From contig NZ_CP041692.1 in the NCBI RefSeq assembly GCF_007362775.1, positions 2,232,001 through 2,296,000 of the forward strand: DNA of 64,000 nt, in the 5' to 3' direction. Shown piece by piece: positions 36,101 to 45,049 of the stretch. Made by a program: the position numbers and the translations under genes. This stretch comes from Microlunatus elymi. Lineage in GTDB: Bacteria; Actinomycetota; Actinomycetes; Propionibacteriales; Propionibacteriaceae. Every line of letters begins with the position of its first letter. Position 1 is the first letter of the stretch. Below the pieces are notes generated by a model. It searched no databases, was not told the origin of the DNA, and saw nothing but the letters and a program-made list of their open reading frames with translations.

Positions 36101-39100
36101 ACGTACAGCTTCGTGATCACCAATACCGGCAACGTGACGTTGCGCAACGTCGGGATCGAGGAAACGAAGTTCAGCGGCTCGGGCAGCATTTCCCAGGCGG
36201 ACTGCCCGGTCCGCACGCTGGCGCCCGACGACAAGGTCACCTGCACGGCGACCTATGTCGTCACCCAGGACGACATCGATGCCGGCAAGATCACAAACAC
36301 CGCAACCGCGGACGGCACCCCGGCCGGTGGGGGAGACAAGGTCACTTCGGACCCCGACTCGGCTCGGGTCGATGTTGATCAAGCTCCGAAGCTGCGGCTG
36401 GCCAAGAACGCCGACCCACATGATCAGCTGACCGCCGGTCAGCAGATCAACTACACGTTCACCGTCACCAACACCGGCAACGTGACCATGTCCGACGTGA
36501 ACGTGACCGAGGACAGCTTCAACGGCTCCGAACCGATGTCGGACATCAGCTGCCCGGACGCCGCAAGCTCGCTGGCGCCGGGTGATCAAGTCACCTGCAC
36601 TGCGACCTACATCGTCACCCAGGACGACGTCGACCGCGGCACCCTGGACAACACCGCGACCGCGCACGGCACCCCGCCGGGCACCAACGCGCCGACGGAT
36701 TCGAACGACGACAGCGTGAGGATTCCGCAGCCGGCCGAGCCCGGGATCAGCCTGACCAAGTCCGCCGACGTGACGACCTACCAGGCCGGCCACCAGGTCA
36801 CCTACTCGTTCACCGTGACCAACACCGGCAACGTCTCGCTGCGGGACGTCGCCGTCGACGAGGGCGACTTCAACGGGTCCGGGTCGCTGTCGGCGATCGA
36901 CTGCCCTTCTGACCAGACCGACTATCTGGCCCCCGGGGAGCAGGTCGTCTGTACGGCGACCTACACCCCGTCGCAGGCCGATGTCGATCAAGGAAATCTG
37001 ACCAACACGGCGACCGCGCACGGCACCTCGCCGGACGACGAACAGATCAATTCGGATCCGGACACGGTCAGGATCACCAGCAACCGGACCCCGGGACTGA
37101 GCATCGACAAGGTTGCCGACCAGACCGAACTGACCCCCGGCGAGACCGTCACCTACAGCTTCCTGGTCACCAATACCGGCAACGTCACCCTGACCGACGT
37201 CAACGTCACCGACGACGAGTTTAACGGGGCCGGCGACCTTCCCACGCCGAGCTGCCCGCCCGAGGCGGCGTCGTTGGCGCCCGGTGATCAGGTCGTCTGC
37301 AGCAGCACCTACCCGGTGACCCAGGACGACGTGGACCGCGGCACGTTGGACAACACCGCCACCGCGCACGGCACCGACCCCAGCAACGACCCGGTCGACT
37401 CCGATCCGGATTCGGCCACGGTGCCCGCCGAGCAGCAGCCGGCGCTCACGCTGGCCAAGCACGCCGACCCGGTGCAGGTCGCCGCGGCCGGTGACACGGT
37501 GCAGTACACGTTCGTGGTCACCAACACCGGCAACGTCAGCCTGCACGACGTGGACGTGTCCGACGACGCGTTCTCCGGCAGCGGAGATCTCTCCGCGATC
37601 AGCTGCCCGCCAGCCGCTGCGACCATGGCACCAGGTGACCAGATCACCTGCACCGCCGACTACACCGTGACCCAGAAGGACCTCGACGCCGGCCGGATCA
37701 CCAACACCGCAACCGCGCACGGCACCCCGCCCGGCGGCGGCCAGACGGACTCCGACCAGGACTTCGCCGTGGTGGACGCCGTCCAGGATCCGCAGCTGCG
37801 GTTGGACAAGTCGGCCGATCCGGACGATCGGCTGGTGGCCGGCGAGACCATCACGTACACGTTCACGGTGACCAACACCGGCAACGTGACGATGCACGAC
37901 ATCAAGATCAGCGAGGACGAGTTCAATGGCTCCGGGTCGATGTCTGAGGCCAGTTGCCCGGACGCGGCCACGACGCTGGCGCCGGGTGATCAGGTCGACT
38001 GCACCGCGACCTACACCGTCACCCAGGCCGATGTTGATCATCAGGTGCTGCACAACACCGCGCACGCCACCGGGCTGCCGCCGGACAGCGACGATCGGGT
38101 GTCGTCCAACGACGACAGTGTGGTGGTGCCGCAGGAGTCCGAGCCGTCGATCACGCTGACCAAGACCAACGACGTCGAAGGCTCGTACGAGGTCGGCAAG
38201 CCGATCACGTACAGCTTCGTGATCACCAACAACGGCAACGTGACCCTGACCGACACCGGCATCACCGAAGGCGACTTCAACGGCACGGCCGACCTCACCG
38301 ACGTCACCTGCCCGGACCGGGCGCAGTCGCTGGCACCGACCGATCAGGTCACCTGCACCGCGACCTATCTCCCGACCCAGGCTGATGTTGATCAAGGAAC
38401 GCTGACCAACGTCGCCACCTCGCATGGCACCCCGCCGGGCACCGACGAGCCGATCAGTTCGGATCCGGCGAGCAGTACCGCCAAGGCCGCGGCGAAGCCG
38501 GCGTTGACCGTCGTCAAGTCCGCCGATCCGGACACCGTCAGCTCGGTCGGCCAACAGGTCGACTACTCGTTCGTCGTCACCAACACCGGCAACGTGACGC
38601 TGACTGACGTCGGCGTCATCGACACCGACTTCTCCGGCACGGGATCGGCGCCGACAGTGTCCTGCCCGGACACGTCGAAGGGGCTGGCTCCCGGCAAGAG
38701 CATCACCTGCACCGCGACGTACAGCACCACCCAGGACGACCTCGACGCGGGCAAGATCACCAACACCGCGACCGCGCACGGCACGCCGCCGGGCACCGAC
38801 CAGCCGGTGACCTCCGATCCGAGCAACGCCCGGGTGGACGTGCAGCAGAATCCTCAACTCGCGTTGGACAAACAGGCCGATCCGCTGACCTACAACGGAG
38901 CCGCCGACAAGATCACCTACAGTTTCGTGATCACCAACGTCGGCAACGTGACGCTGACCAAGATCACCGTGGACGAGCGCGACTTCAGCGGCACCGGAAA
39001 GCTGTCCAAGCCGGACTGCCCGGACACCGAGCTCGCGCCCGGGGCGAGCACGACCTGCACCGCGCAGTACGAGGTCACCGAGGACGACGTCGATGCGGGC

Positions 39101-39700
39101 AAGATCACCAACTCCGCGGTCGCCACCGGACTCCCACCGTCCTCGTCGCAGCGCGTCACCTCCAACGAGGACTCGGTGATGGTGACCCAGGCCGCGCAGC
39201 CGGCCGTCGCCCTGCAGAAGACGGCCGACGTGCAGACGGTCAACGACGCCGGCCAGGTGATCACGTACACCTTCACCGCGACGAACATCGGCAACACGGC
39301 GCTGCGCAACGTCGAGATCAGCGAGGGCGACTTCACCGGCCACGGTGACCTCGGGCCGATCCAGTGCCCGCCGACCGACATCCTGCCGATCGGTCAGACA
39401 CTGACCTGCACGGCGACCTACCAGGTCGATCGGGCCGATCTGACCGGCAGTCCGTTGCAGAACAGCGCCTCGGTGACCGGGACCGATCCGAACGGCAACC
39501 CGGTGTCCGCCGAGGCCTCGGCCACCGTCGGCACCGAACCGCCGGCACCGACTCCCACGCCGTCGCCGAGTCCGGCACCGCCGGCAACCGGCGGTTTGCC
39601 GAACACCGGCACGTCGTTCGGTCCCGGTGTGCTGGTCGCCGGACTGGCCGCCATCGCCGCGGGACTGACCCTGCTGATCGCTCGCCGTCGGCGCGACTGA
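33176..39700 (+). CDS. Giant LPxTG-anchored surface protein with 15 tandem DUF11/DUF7507-type repeats
   Basis: About 2,174 residues. Signal peptide ending TSAQA (cleavage about residue 43). Residues about 45-270 resemble the non-repetitive ligand domain of CshA-type adhesins (NTTCNFADPGTGTYASTLCWFDLGGYN). A small domain follows. Then come about 15 repeats of roughly 116 residues (about 370-2120), each with LxKxADP, YTFxVTNTGNVTL, two conserved Cys (xxxCP, xxCTATY) and TNTATA. The end is a Pro/Thr stalk, LPNTG, a hydrophobic segment and RRRRD: a sortase signal. Extracellular, wall-anchored; adhesion is inferred. TTG 33176 follows GAGGTG; an in-frame GTG lies at 33143. Confidence 0.88.
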   Translation: MSWSVGHRRRHRLRGVLALALSFFLMVGLTLAGGFVRPTSAQAATNTTCNFADPGTGTYASTLCWFDLGGYNQAQAASGQDMSVSIPGGYTMNFRLTSVDGGANLYATKFPTYPDAFLGNNGFYSGVAGNPALYQRTNGRTSTITLNNFSLTNSAGQPVNGYALVGADAESTDSSESITWQSSDPITSLVANERDNGLGNACGGGFTGIGSTTVKCTGSGSSQKTGTAIVASQQPTRFSQTMVGGGLQAVAFGVLVSSVQLNKKLVNRFDNDSFDISITRGEETIAGDSTGGTGTTASTGQRTIVVGANGTDLTLAEAANPGNLDLYDVDWSCTRNGQEDSALPTGDVGTSAGVHLDVGDAVDCTITNTGHARSISLLKRAGTPVDVNDNGITDAGDTIDYTFVVTNTGDTDIAGVTVDDNKVGSVTCPPGTLQPGDRVTCTLDTPYTITDADQDAGQVHNTATATGTVPGTNTDVTSNDSETNTPVVVPDPDLTLVKSLDPDTAFRAGEQVTYTFTATNTGNVPLSGVDITDTEFSGSGQMSALDCGTDRDLDPGDQLTCTATYELTQDDIDAGQVTNTAVANGSAPDGTEVSDTDDARIPVQPDPSLLLLKTVDPHRVDGPGATVTYTFRVLNTGNVTLNDPTIDETNFTGSGPVPKADCPTGPFAPGKLITCRVTYTITDADADQHEVVNAATATATTSGGEDVTSNTSRAIVVIPPRPEITIDKTADPTTVDQAGDTVEYSFVVTNTGNVTLHDVTVNDVTFSGTGNLGTINCPDDSLAAGDTTTCTATYQVTQDDIDAGEITNSASATGTPPGEDAEPVTSPLDDARVTADRNPAIELDKTASPKTYSQPGDMIRYTFTVTNTGNVSLSNAEVTETQFTGSDEGPAVSCPVGVFAPGESVECVADYTVTQSDIDRGSIHNTATATADPPYDTDPPTSDPDSAVVTADRNPAITLTKTADPTTVDRAGDQVTYSFVITNTGNVTLRNVGIEETKFSGSGSISQADCPVRTLAPDDKVTCTATYVVTQDDIDAGKITNTATADGTPAGGGDKVTSDPDSARVDVDQAPKLRLAKNADPHDQLTAGQQINYTFTVTNTGNVTMSDVNVTEDSFNGSEPMSDISCPDAASSLAPGDQVTCTATYIVTQDDVDRGTLDNTATAHGTPPGTNAPTDSNDDSVRIPQPAEPGISLTKSADVTTYQAGHQVTYSFTVTNTGNVSLRDVAVDEGDFNGSGSLSAIDCPSDQTDYLAPGEQVVCTATYTPSQADVDQGNLTNTATAHGTSPDDEQINSDPDTVRITSNRTPGLSIDKVADQTELTPGETVTYSFLVTNTGNVTLTDVNVTDDEFNGAGDLPTPSCPPEAASLAPGDQVVCSSTYPVTQDDVDRGTLDNTATAHGTDPSNDPVDSDPDSATVPAEQQPALTLAKHADPVQVAAAGDTVQYTFVVTNTGNVSLHDVDVSDDAFSGSGDLSAISCPPAAATMAPGDQITCTADYTVTQKDLDAGRITNTATAHGTPPGGGQTDSDQDFAVVDAVQDPQLRLDKSADPDDRLVAGETITYTFTVTNTGNVTMHDIKISEDEFNGSGSMSEASCPDAATTLAPGDQVDCTATYTVTQADVDHQVLHNTAHATGLPPDSDDRVSSNDDSVVVPQESEPSITLTKTNDVEGSYEVGKPITYSFVITNNGNVTLTDTGITEGDFNGTADLTDVTCPDRAQSLAPTDQVTCTATYLPTQADVDQGTLTNVATSHGTPPGTDEPISSDPASSTAKAAAKPALTVVKSADPDTVSSVGQQVDYSFVVTNTGNVTLTDVGVIDTDFSGTGSAPTVSCPDTSKGLAPGKSITCTATYSTTQDDLDAGKITNTATAHGTPPGTDQPVTSDPSNARVDVQQNPQLALDKQADPLTYNGAADKITYSFVITNVGNVTLTKITVDERDFSGTGKLSKPDCPDTELAPGASTTCTAQYEVTEDDVDAGKITNSAVATGLPPSSSQRVTSNEDSVMVTQAAQPAVALQKTADVQTVNDAGQVITYTFTATNIGNTALRNVEISEGDFTGHGDLGPIQCPPTDILPIGQTLTCTATYQVDRADLTGSPLQNSASVTGTDPNGNPVSAEASATVGTEPPAPTPTPSPSPAPPATGGLPNTGTSFGPGVLVAGLAAIAAGLTLLIARRRRD

Positions 39701-39727
39701 CAGCCCACTGCGGCTACGGTGGTGCGG

Positions 39728-40594
39728 GTGAGAATCGCCACCTGGAATGTGAATTCGATCAAGCAGCGGATGCCGCGGTTCCTGCCCTGGCTGGACGAGC
39801 GGAAGCCCGATGTCGTGTGCCTGCAGGAATTGAAGCTGGATGATCTTGGTTTCGCCGGGCTGCTCGGCGGCGAGCTGGAACGGCGCGGCTACCGGTCGGC
39901 GGTCTACGGCGAGGCGCAGTGGAACGGGGTGGCGGTGCTGTCCCGGGTCGGGCTGGACGACGTCGAGCTCGGCATCCCCGGCGCGCCGGGGTTTCCGCAC
40001 CCGGAGGCCCGCGCGGTGTCCGCGACCTGCGACGGCGTACGGGTGCACTCGCTGTACGTGCCGAACGGCCGGGTGCCGGACTCCGATCACTACCAGTACA
40101 AGCTGGCCTGGCTGTCGGCGCTTCATGATCACATCGCGGCCGGGCCCGAGGAGGTCGTGGTCTGCGGTGACATGAACATCGCTCCCGCCGACGCCGACGT
40201 CTATGATCCGCAGGCCTACATCGGACAGACCCACGTCACCGCCCCGGAACGCGCGGCGCTGGACCGGCTGCTCTCGGTCGGGCTGCACGACGTGGTCCGG
40301 GAGCGCTGGCCGATCGAGCGGGTGTTCAGTTACTGGGACTATCGCGCCGGCATGTTCCACCGCGACCTCGGGATGCGGATCGACCTGATCCTGGCCGGTT
40401 CGCCGGTGGCGTCGCGGGTCGCGGCGGCCTGGGTGGATCGTCAAGCCCGTAAGGGAAAGGGGCCCAGTGATCATGCTCCGGTGATCGTCGATCTGGACAC
40501 TGCGCCGGACGGCGACATCGGACCGGTGGTGCCGCCGCCGTCCGCGCCGGTCACCACCCAGGGTGCGGTCCGGTTGCCGCAGGACCGGCGCTGA
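39728..40594 (+). CDS. xth: Exodeoxyribonuclease III
   Basis: 288 residues. Endonuclease/exonuclease/phosphatase fold with RIATWNVNSIKQR, CLQELKLDD (metal Glu), YVPNGR, CGDMNIAP and a final SDHAPVIVDL His. ExoIII cleaves at abasic sites in base-excision repair. GTG 39728 is seven bases after TACGGT; a GTG at 39719 is also in frame. The next gene starts one base after the stop. Confidence 0.94.
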   Translation: MRIATWNVNSIKQRMPRFLPWLDERKPDVVCLQELKLDDLGFAGLLGGELERRGYRSAVYGEAQWNGVAVLSRVGLDDVELGIPGAPGFPHPEARAVSATCDGVRVHSLYVPNGRVPDSDHYQYKLAWLSALHDHIAAGPEEVVVCGDMNIAPADADVYDPQAYIGQTHVTAPERAALDRLLSVGLHDVVRERWPIERVFSYWDYRAGMFHRDLGMRIDLILAGSPVASRVAAAWVDRQARKGKGPSDHAPVIVDLDTAPDGDIGPVVPPPSAPVTTQGAVRLPQDRR

Positions 40595-40595
40595 G

Positions 40596-41792
40596 GTGGC
40601 CCGGTCCGCTGACGCGCCCCGGATCGGCATCATCGGCGCCGGCGTGGTCGGACTGGCGCTGGCTCGGCGGCTGGCGGCCGAGGCCGAGATCGTCGTTGTG
40701 GACAAGGAGAATCAGGTCGCGGCTCACCAGTCCGGGCACAACTCCGGGGTGGTGCACTCCGGCGTGTACTACGCGCCGGGATCGTTGAAGGCGCGGCTGT
40801 GCCGCCGCGGTGCCGTGCTGCTGCGTGACTACTGCCGGGACCGCAACCTGCCCCATCGCGAACTGGGCAAGGTGATCGTCGCCCGGGACGACCGTGAAGT
40901 CGTACGGCTGCGCGAACTGCAACGCCGCTCCGAGGCCAATCAGGTGCCCGGCATCCGCTGGCTGTCGGCGGGGGAGCTGACCGAGCTGGAGCCCGCGGTA
41001 CGCGGTAGGGCGGGTCTGCACTCGCCGTCGGCGGCAATCGTCGACTTCCGTCGGGTGGCCCGGGCCTACGCCGCCGATGTCGAGGCGGCCGGCGGCCGGC
41101 TGCTGCTCGGACAGGCCGTCACGTCGATTCGTCGCCAGGGCGATCGGGTGGAGCTGATCGCCGGCGAGCAGCGGATGATCTTGGACCGGTTGATCATCTG
41201 CGCCGGTCTGCACAGCGACCGACTGGCGCGGATGGCAGGTGATGAACGAGGACCCATGATCATCGCCTTCCGAGGCGAGTACTACCGGCTCGTGGCCGAA
41301 CGGTCCGGGCTCGTCAACGGCCTGGTCTACCCGGTGCCGGACCCGGCCTATCCGTTCCTCGGGGTGCACTTCACACCCGGTGTCGACGGTACGGTCCACA
41401 TCGGCCCGAACGCGGTGATGGCACTGGCTCGGGAGGGCTACCGGCGCCGCGACGTTGATCTTGCCGATCTTGTTCGCGAGCTGAGCTGGCCGGGCACCTG
41501 GCGGCTGGCTCGGCGGCATTGGCGGGCCGGCGCACGTGAGCTGTACGGCTCGATGATCAAGCGGGCCTACCTGAACGAGGCCCGAAGCTACCTGCCGGCG
41601 TTGTGTTCACAGGACGTGGTCCGCGCCCCGGCCGGGGTCCGTGCCCAGGCGTTGGACGCCGACGGCCAGTTGGTGGACGACTTCAGGATCAGCACCATCG
41701 GCCCGATCACCGCCGTACGCAACGCCCCGTCGCCCGCGGCAACCTCGTCACTGGCCATCGCCGAGCACATAGCCGACCTGCTGCACCGCTGA
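40596..41792 (+). CDS. lhgO: L-2-hydroxyglutarate oxidase-like FAD enzyme
   Basis: 398 residues. FAD-binding Rossmann motif IGIIGAGVVGLALARRL, then HNSGVVHSGVYYAPGSLKARLC, a block specific to the LhgO group, and a C-terminal VRAQALDADGQLVDDF. It oxidises L-2-hydroxyglutarate to 2-oxoglutarate and passes electrons to the respiratory chain (family knowledge). GTG 40596 lies directly after the xth stop, so the two are cotranscribed. Confidence 0.9.
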   Translation: MARSADAPRIGIIGAGVVGLALARRLAAEAEIVVVDKENQVAAHQSGHNSGVVHSGVYYAPGSLKARLCRRGAVLLRDYCRDRNLPHRELGKVIVARDDREVVRLRELQRRSEANQVPGIRWLSAGELTELEPAVRGRAGLHSPSAAIVDFRRVARAYAADVEAAGGRLLLGQAVTSIRRQGDRVELIAGEQRMILDRLIICAGLHSDRLARMAGDERGPMIIAFRGEYYRLVAERSGLVNGLVYPVPDPAYPFLGVHFTPGVDGTVHIGPNAVMALAREGYRRRDVDLADLVRELSWPGTWRLARRHWRAGARELYGSMIKRAYLNEARSYLPALCSQDVVRAPAGVRAQALDADGQLVDDFRISTIGPITAVRNAPSPAATSSLAIAEHIADLLHR

Positions 41793-41799
41793 CCTGAGC

Positions 41800-42549
41800 T
41801 CAGGCCAGCTCGGCCGCCGCGAGCTCCCGGTAGTCGAAGCCGAGCTTGCGGTAGGTGCGGACCGCGGCCGGGTTCGGTTCGTCGACCATCAGCCCCACCG
41901 CACCGCGCTCCCGCAACGATTCGCCGGCGATCAGCCGGCAGACCCGTTCGGACAGACCGTTGCCGCGTACGTCGGGATGGACCGTCACCCCGGCGATGAA
42001 GCCGATGTCGGGTGCCGACCAGGCAAGCGCGGCAACGGCGATCAGCCGATCATGATCATCGCGGATGCCCGCCCACCGTTCGACCGCCGAGTCGCCCGGC
42101 TTCGCGTACGAGTCGGGGTTGCCGGCGGCGATCAGCTCGTCGATCGCCGCATCGTCCTCCGGGTGCAGCCAATGGGCGTCGCTGACCTCGTCGTCGAGCG
42201 GGTCCGCCCGGTCCATCCAGCCGAATTCCCCGGCCACCCGCAACCCGCGAGCATCGTCCAACTCGACCATGTCGCTCAGCCCGCGGATGAGACGGCGTTC
42301 TCCGAACGGGCGAAAGCTGTCGCCGACCTCGGCCATCACCAGCGGAAGCAGTGACGCCGCGCCCGCCAACGAACCATGCACCGCGATCCGATCCTTGGTG
42401 GCCAGTGCCGGCGTGGCGATCGCAATCCCGGCCCCGTCGTCGGTGGCCCAGCCGCGGCTGCGCCCGTCCAACCCCTGCGCCGCCCACCGGCAGAGCAGAT
42501 CGTCACCGGACAGCTCCACCAGTTCCTCGAGATCAGCGATTTCCCGCAC
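41800..42549 (-). CDS. GNAT-family N-acetyltransferase
   Basis: 249 residues from GTG 42549. The C-terminal half is a GNAT domain: VTVHPDVRGNGLSERVCRLIAGESL is the acetyl-CoA pyrophosphate loop (Q/RxxGxG/A variant) and NPAAVRTYRKLGFDYRE the C-terminal motif. The N-terminal half is a degenerate GNAT-like region. Acceptor substrate unknown. In-frame alternatives at 42615 (ATG) and 42630 exist; the GTG is favoured because similarity begins at REIADLEELVEL. Confidence 0.85.
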   Translation of the reverse strand: MREIADLEELVELSGDDLLCRWAAQGLDGRSRGWATDDGAGIAIATPALATKDRIAVHGSLAGAASLLPLVMAEVGDSFRPFGERRLIRGLSDMVELDDARGLRVAGEFGWMDRADPLDDEVSDAHWLHPEDDAAIDELIAAGNPDSYAKPGDSAVERWAGIRDDHDRLIAVAALAWSAPDIGFIAGVTVHPDVRGNGLSERVCRLIAGESLRERGAVGLMVDEPNPAAVRTYRKLGFDYRELAAAELA

Positions 42550-42685
42550 CCGACCATCTTGTCCCACCTGCCCATCCGGCCGGACAGCAGGATCGGGTGA
42601 GATACGCACCGTCATCGGTGCGAATCCCACCCGATCAGGCTGGGCTGATCCGATCAGAGACTGGGCGCAGCTGCGTGGTCTCCGG

Positions 42686-43288
42686 TCAGCGGCGGTTGAT
42701 CAACCTCCAGGCTGCCGGCAGCAGCCCGGCAACGGCGAGCGTCTTGACCAGGTCACCGGGCAGGAACGGCAGCACACCCTGGACCAGTGCGGTCTGCAGA
42801 TCGGCACCGGTCCAGGCCATCAGCCACGGAACACCGGCGGCGTAGATCATCAAGGACGCCAGGGCGACCCCGCCGAACAGCTTGATCGGCGAACGATCAC
42901 GGCCACGGCGAGCCAGGTAGCCCACGAAGACGGCGGCCGGGATGTAGGCCAGGATGTAGCCGAAGGACGCGAACGCGTAGCCCGAACCGTGATCGGAGAA
43001 GATCGGCGCGCCGGCCATCCCGGCGGCCAGGTAGAGCGCCATGCTGAGCCCGGCCCGCTGCGGACCGAGCGCGGCCCCGGTCATCAGTACCGCGAAGGAG
43101 CCCAGCGTCAGCGGCACCGGGGTGAACGGCAACGGCAGCGCGAGTTGGGCGAAGATCGACATGAATACCGCGCCGCCGACCACCAGGGCGATGTTGCGCG
43201 CGGTCACCTTGGCACGCGAGCCGGGGATGAGATCGGCGAGGACCCGATGGGACAACGCGGGGGATACGGCCTGGACGCTCACAGGCAT
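42686..43288 (-). CDS. bioY: Biotin transporter BioY
   Basis: 200 residues, six membrane segments. BioY blocks: LALPLPFTPVPLTLGSFAVLMTGAALGP, LYLAAGMAGAPIFS, GYAFASFGYILAYI and a final GVLPFLPGDLVKTL. It is the substrate-binding (S) component of an ECF biotin importer, or a solitary transporter; no ECF ATPase genes are adjacent. The 21-base palindrome at 43303 lies just upstream, and a TetR gene is divergent. Confidence 0.95.
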   Translation of the reverse strand: MPVSVQAVSPALSHRVLADLIPGSRAKVTARNIALVVGGAVFMSIFAQLALPLPFTPVPLTLGSFAVLMTGAALGPQRAGLSMALYLAAGMAGAPIFSDHGSGYAFASFGYILAYIPAAVFVGYLARRGRDRSPIKLFGGVALASLMIYAAGVPWLMAWTGADLQTALVQGVLPFLPGDLVKTLAVAGLLPAAWRLINRR

Positions 43289-43302
43289 GCCTTCCGAACG
43301 GA

Positions 43303-43323
43303 AACTTGAACGGCGTTCAAGTT
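43303..43323. promoter_or_regulatory. BioQ-type operator between bioY and the TetR gene
   Basis: A 21-base palindrome, perfect except for the central base, with core TTGAACGGCGTTCAA. It is centred 25 bases from the bioY ATG. Actinobacterial BioQ (TetR family) is known to bind GAAC-N3-GTTC-type palindromes before biotin genes, so this is very probably its operator. Confidence 0.8.
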
Positions 43324-43384
43324 AGCCGGTCGTCGGGACGTTGGTCAAGACCGGATCCGGGGCGCCTGCGCTAGGTTCTTGGCC

Positions 43385-43954
43385 ATGCGCCTGACTCGCG
43401 AGTCCGTCCTGGATGGTGCGTTCGCCATCCTGGATCGTTACGGACTGGCGGATCTGACCATGCGCCGGCTGGCCACCGAGCTCGGCGTGCAACCCGGCGG
43501 CCTGTACTGGCACTTCGCCAACAAGCAGACCTTGTTGGCCGCCATGGCCACGGCGATCTCGGAGTCGGCTGCCGAACCCGAACCGACAACCGACACCGGC
43601 TGGCGCTTACGGTTGGAACGGATCAGCAGTCGATTTCGTACGGCGTTGCTGCAGCATCGCGACGGCGCTGAGTTGGTGGCCGCCGGGTACGCCCTGCATC
43701 CGGGGGCCGGCGAACCGCTGGAATCCATGATCAAGATCCTGCAGCGCGCGGGCCTGGATCCCGATCCCGCCTATGCCGCTGCCGGCGCGCTGACGCACTT
43801 CGTTCTCGGGCACGCGGCCGAGGTGCAGTCCCATGATCAACTTCGGCAGGCCGGCGCGTTACCCCCGGATCAGGAGCGGATCCCTGATCCGGAGGTGGCG
43901 TTCAGGACCGGACTGTCGATCTTTCTGGACGGGCTGGCTGTCCGGCTCGATTGA
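43385..43954 (+). CDS. bioQ: TetR-family regulator of biotin transport (BioQ-like)
   Basis: 189 residues. N-terminal TetR HTH: LTRESVLDGAFAILDRYGLADLTMRRLATELGVQPGGLYWHFANKQTLL. Divergent from bioY, with the palindromic operator between them, which matches the BioQ arrangement of actinobacteria. It likely represses bioY. ATG 43385 follows TAGGTT by seven bases. Its last 53 bases overlap the end of the convergent membrane-protein gene. Confidence 0.85.
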   Translation: MRLTRESVLDGAFAILDRYGLADLTMRRLATELGVQPGGLYWHFANKQTLLAAMATAISESAAEPEPTTDTGWRLRLERISSRFRTALLQHRDGAELVAAGYALHPGAGEPLESMIKILQRAGLDPDPAYAAAGALTHFVLGHAAEVQSHDQLRQAGALPPDQERIPDPEVAFRTGLSIFLDGLAVRLD

Positions 43955-44918
43955 GCAGCCGACGATACGACCAGGCCAACCCGGCGAGGAAGAGCAAGAT
44001 CAACAACGACTGCTCCACCAGTCCGGGCAGGCCTGCCTCACCCAGGGCCGACCGCATCCCGACCCAGGCATAGGTGAGGACGGCGCCGACGGCCAGCCCG
44101 AACGGGTCCGGGCGACGGCTGACCATGATCAACAGGGCCACCGCCCAGACGGCGAGCATGCCGGCAAAGCTCAACCAGGCAAGGCGATCCGGCAATCCGT
44201 TGATCAGCTGGAATGCCGTGGTGGCGAGGAATCCGAGCAGCGCGGACCAGCCGATCCTTGCCGGGGTCGCCGGCAGCGAGGCGGTGACGTCGGAGCCTCG
44301 ACCACGCAGCCGGACCGCGGCCAGCACCACCAGGAGCACCAAGACTGCGACGATGATCAACTGGGCGGGATGGGCCAGGAACGGCGGCGAGGCGAAGACC
44401 GTGCTGACGGTGAGGATCGCGGCCGCGCCGATCGCGAAGATGATCAAGCAGACGACGGTCGCCGCTCGGCCGAGCCAGGGCCGGGTGTCGGCCGTGCCGT
44501 CGGATCCGTGCCAGGCTTCGACGATCGCGATCGGGGTGCAGATGCTCCAGATCACGTGCAGGCTGATCACGAAGACGGTCCACGGCGCCCCGATGCCGAG
44601 CAAGCCGATGTGGCCCGGCGCCAGCAGGTTCAGGCCGAGATAGTGCGGGTTGAAGAGCGTCTGGGTGATCAATCCCTCTTCGAAGATGCCGTAGCCGAGT
44701 GCGAGCAGCAGCAGCCCGGCCCAACCCAGTCGCAATCGGCGCGCCAGTTCGCGGATCAGCACCGCGCCCATCCCGTACAGCGCGATGAAGCTGATCAACA
44801 TGCCGATCTGCTGCCCGGCCGGTGCCATCCCGGACAGGTACTGGTCACCGAGCAGGAACTCCGCGGTCAGCGGCGACAACACCGCGAGCATGATCATCGG
44901 ACGAAAGGAAGTTTTCAC
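43902..44918 (-). CDS. Hypothetical multi-pass membrane protein
   Basis: 338 residues, about nine to ten hydrophobic segments. The motif GYGIFEEGLITQTLFNP has a Glu-Glu pair like CPBP (CAAX protease-like) proteins, but the other CPBP histidine motifs are not obvious, so function is open. GTG 44918 is used. The 3' end overlaps bioQ by 53 bases on the opposite strand. Confidence 0.75.
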   Translation of the reverse strand: MKTSFRPMIMLAVLSPLTAEFLLGDQYLSGMAPAGQQIGMLISFIALYGMGAVLIRELARRLRLGWAGLLLLALGYGIFEEGLITQTLFNPHYLGLNLLAPGHIGLLGIGAPWTVFVISLHVIWSICTPIAIVEAWHGSDGTADTRPWLGRAATVVCLIIFAIGAAAILTVSTVFASPPFLAHPAQLIIVAVLVLLVVLAAVRLRGRGSDVTASLPATPARIGWSALLGFLATTAFQLINGLPDRLAWLSFAGMLAVWAVALLIMVSRRPDPFGLAVGAVLTYAWVGMRSALGEAGLPGLVEQSLLILLFLAGLAWSYRRLLNRAGQPARPERSTVRS

Positions 44919-45049
44919 CCGACAACTCTCACGCGAGACGGCCCGGCTTGATCATGACAACGCTCCACAACCTGGACTGACGTTCGTCATGCTGATGACG
45001 TCCGCGCGGTTGCCGCTGCCGCCGTCGGGTGCTGTAGGTCGCGTTCGGG

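Noticed and set aside
35003-40705. A 1,900-codon open frame antisense to the giant surface protein and neighbouring genes
   Set aside because: It is the codon-shadow of a repetitive GC-rich gene, crosses several genes, and has no recognisable protein motifs.
43902-44918. Assignment of the membrane protein as a CPBP intramembrane protease
   Set aside because: Only the Glu-Glu motif is seen; the required downstream histidine motifs are not evident.
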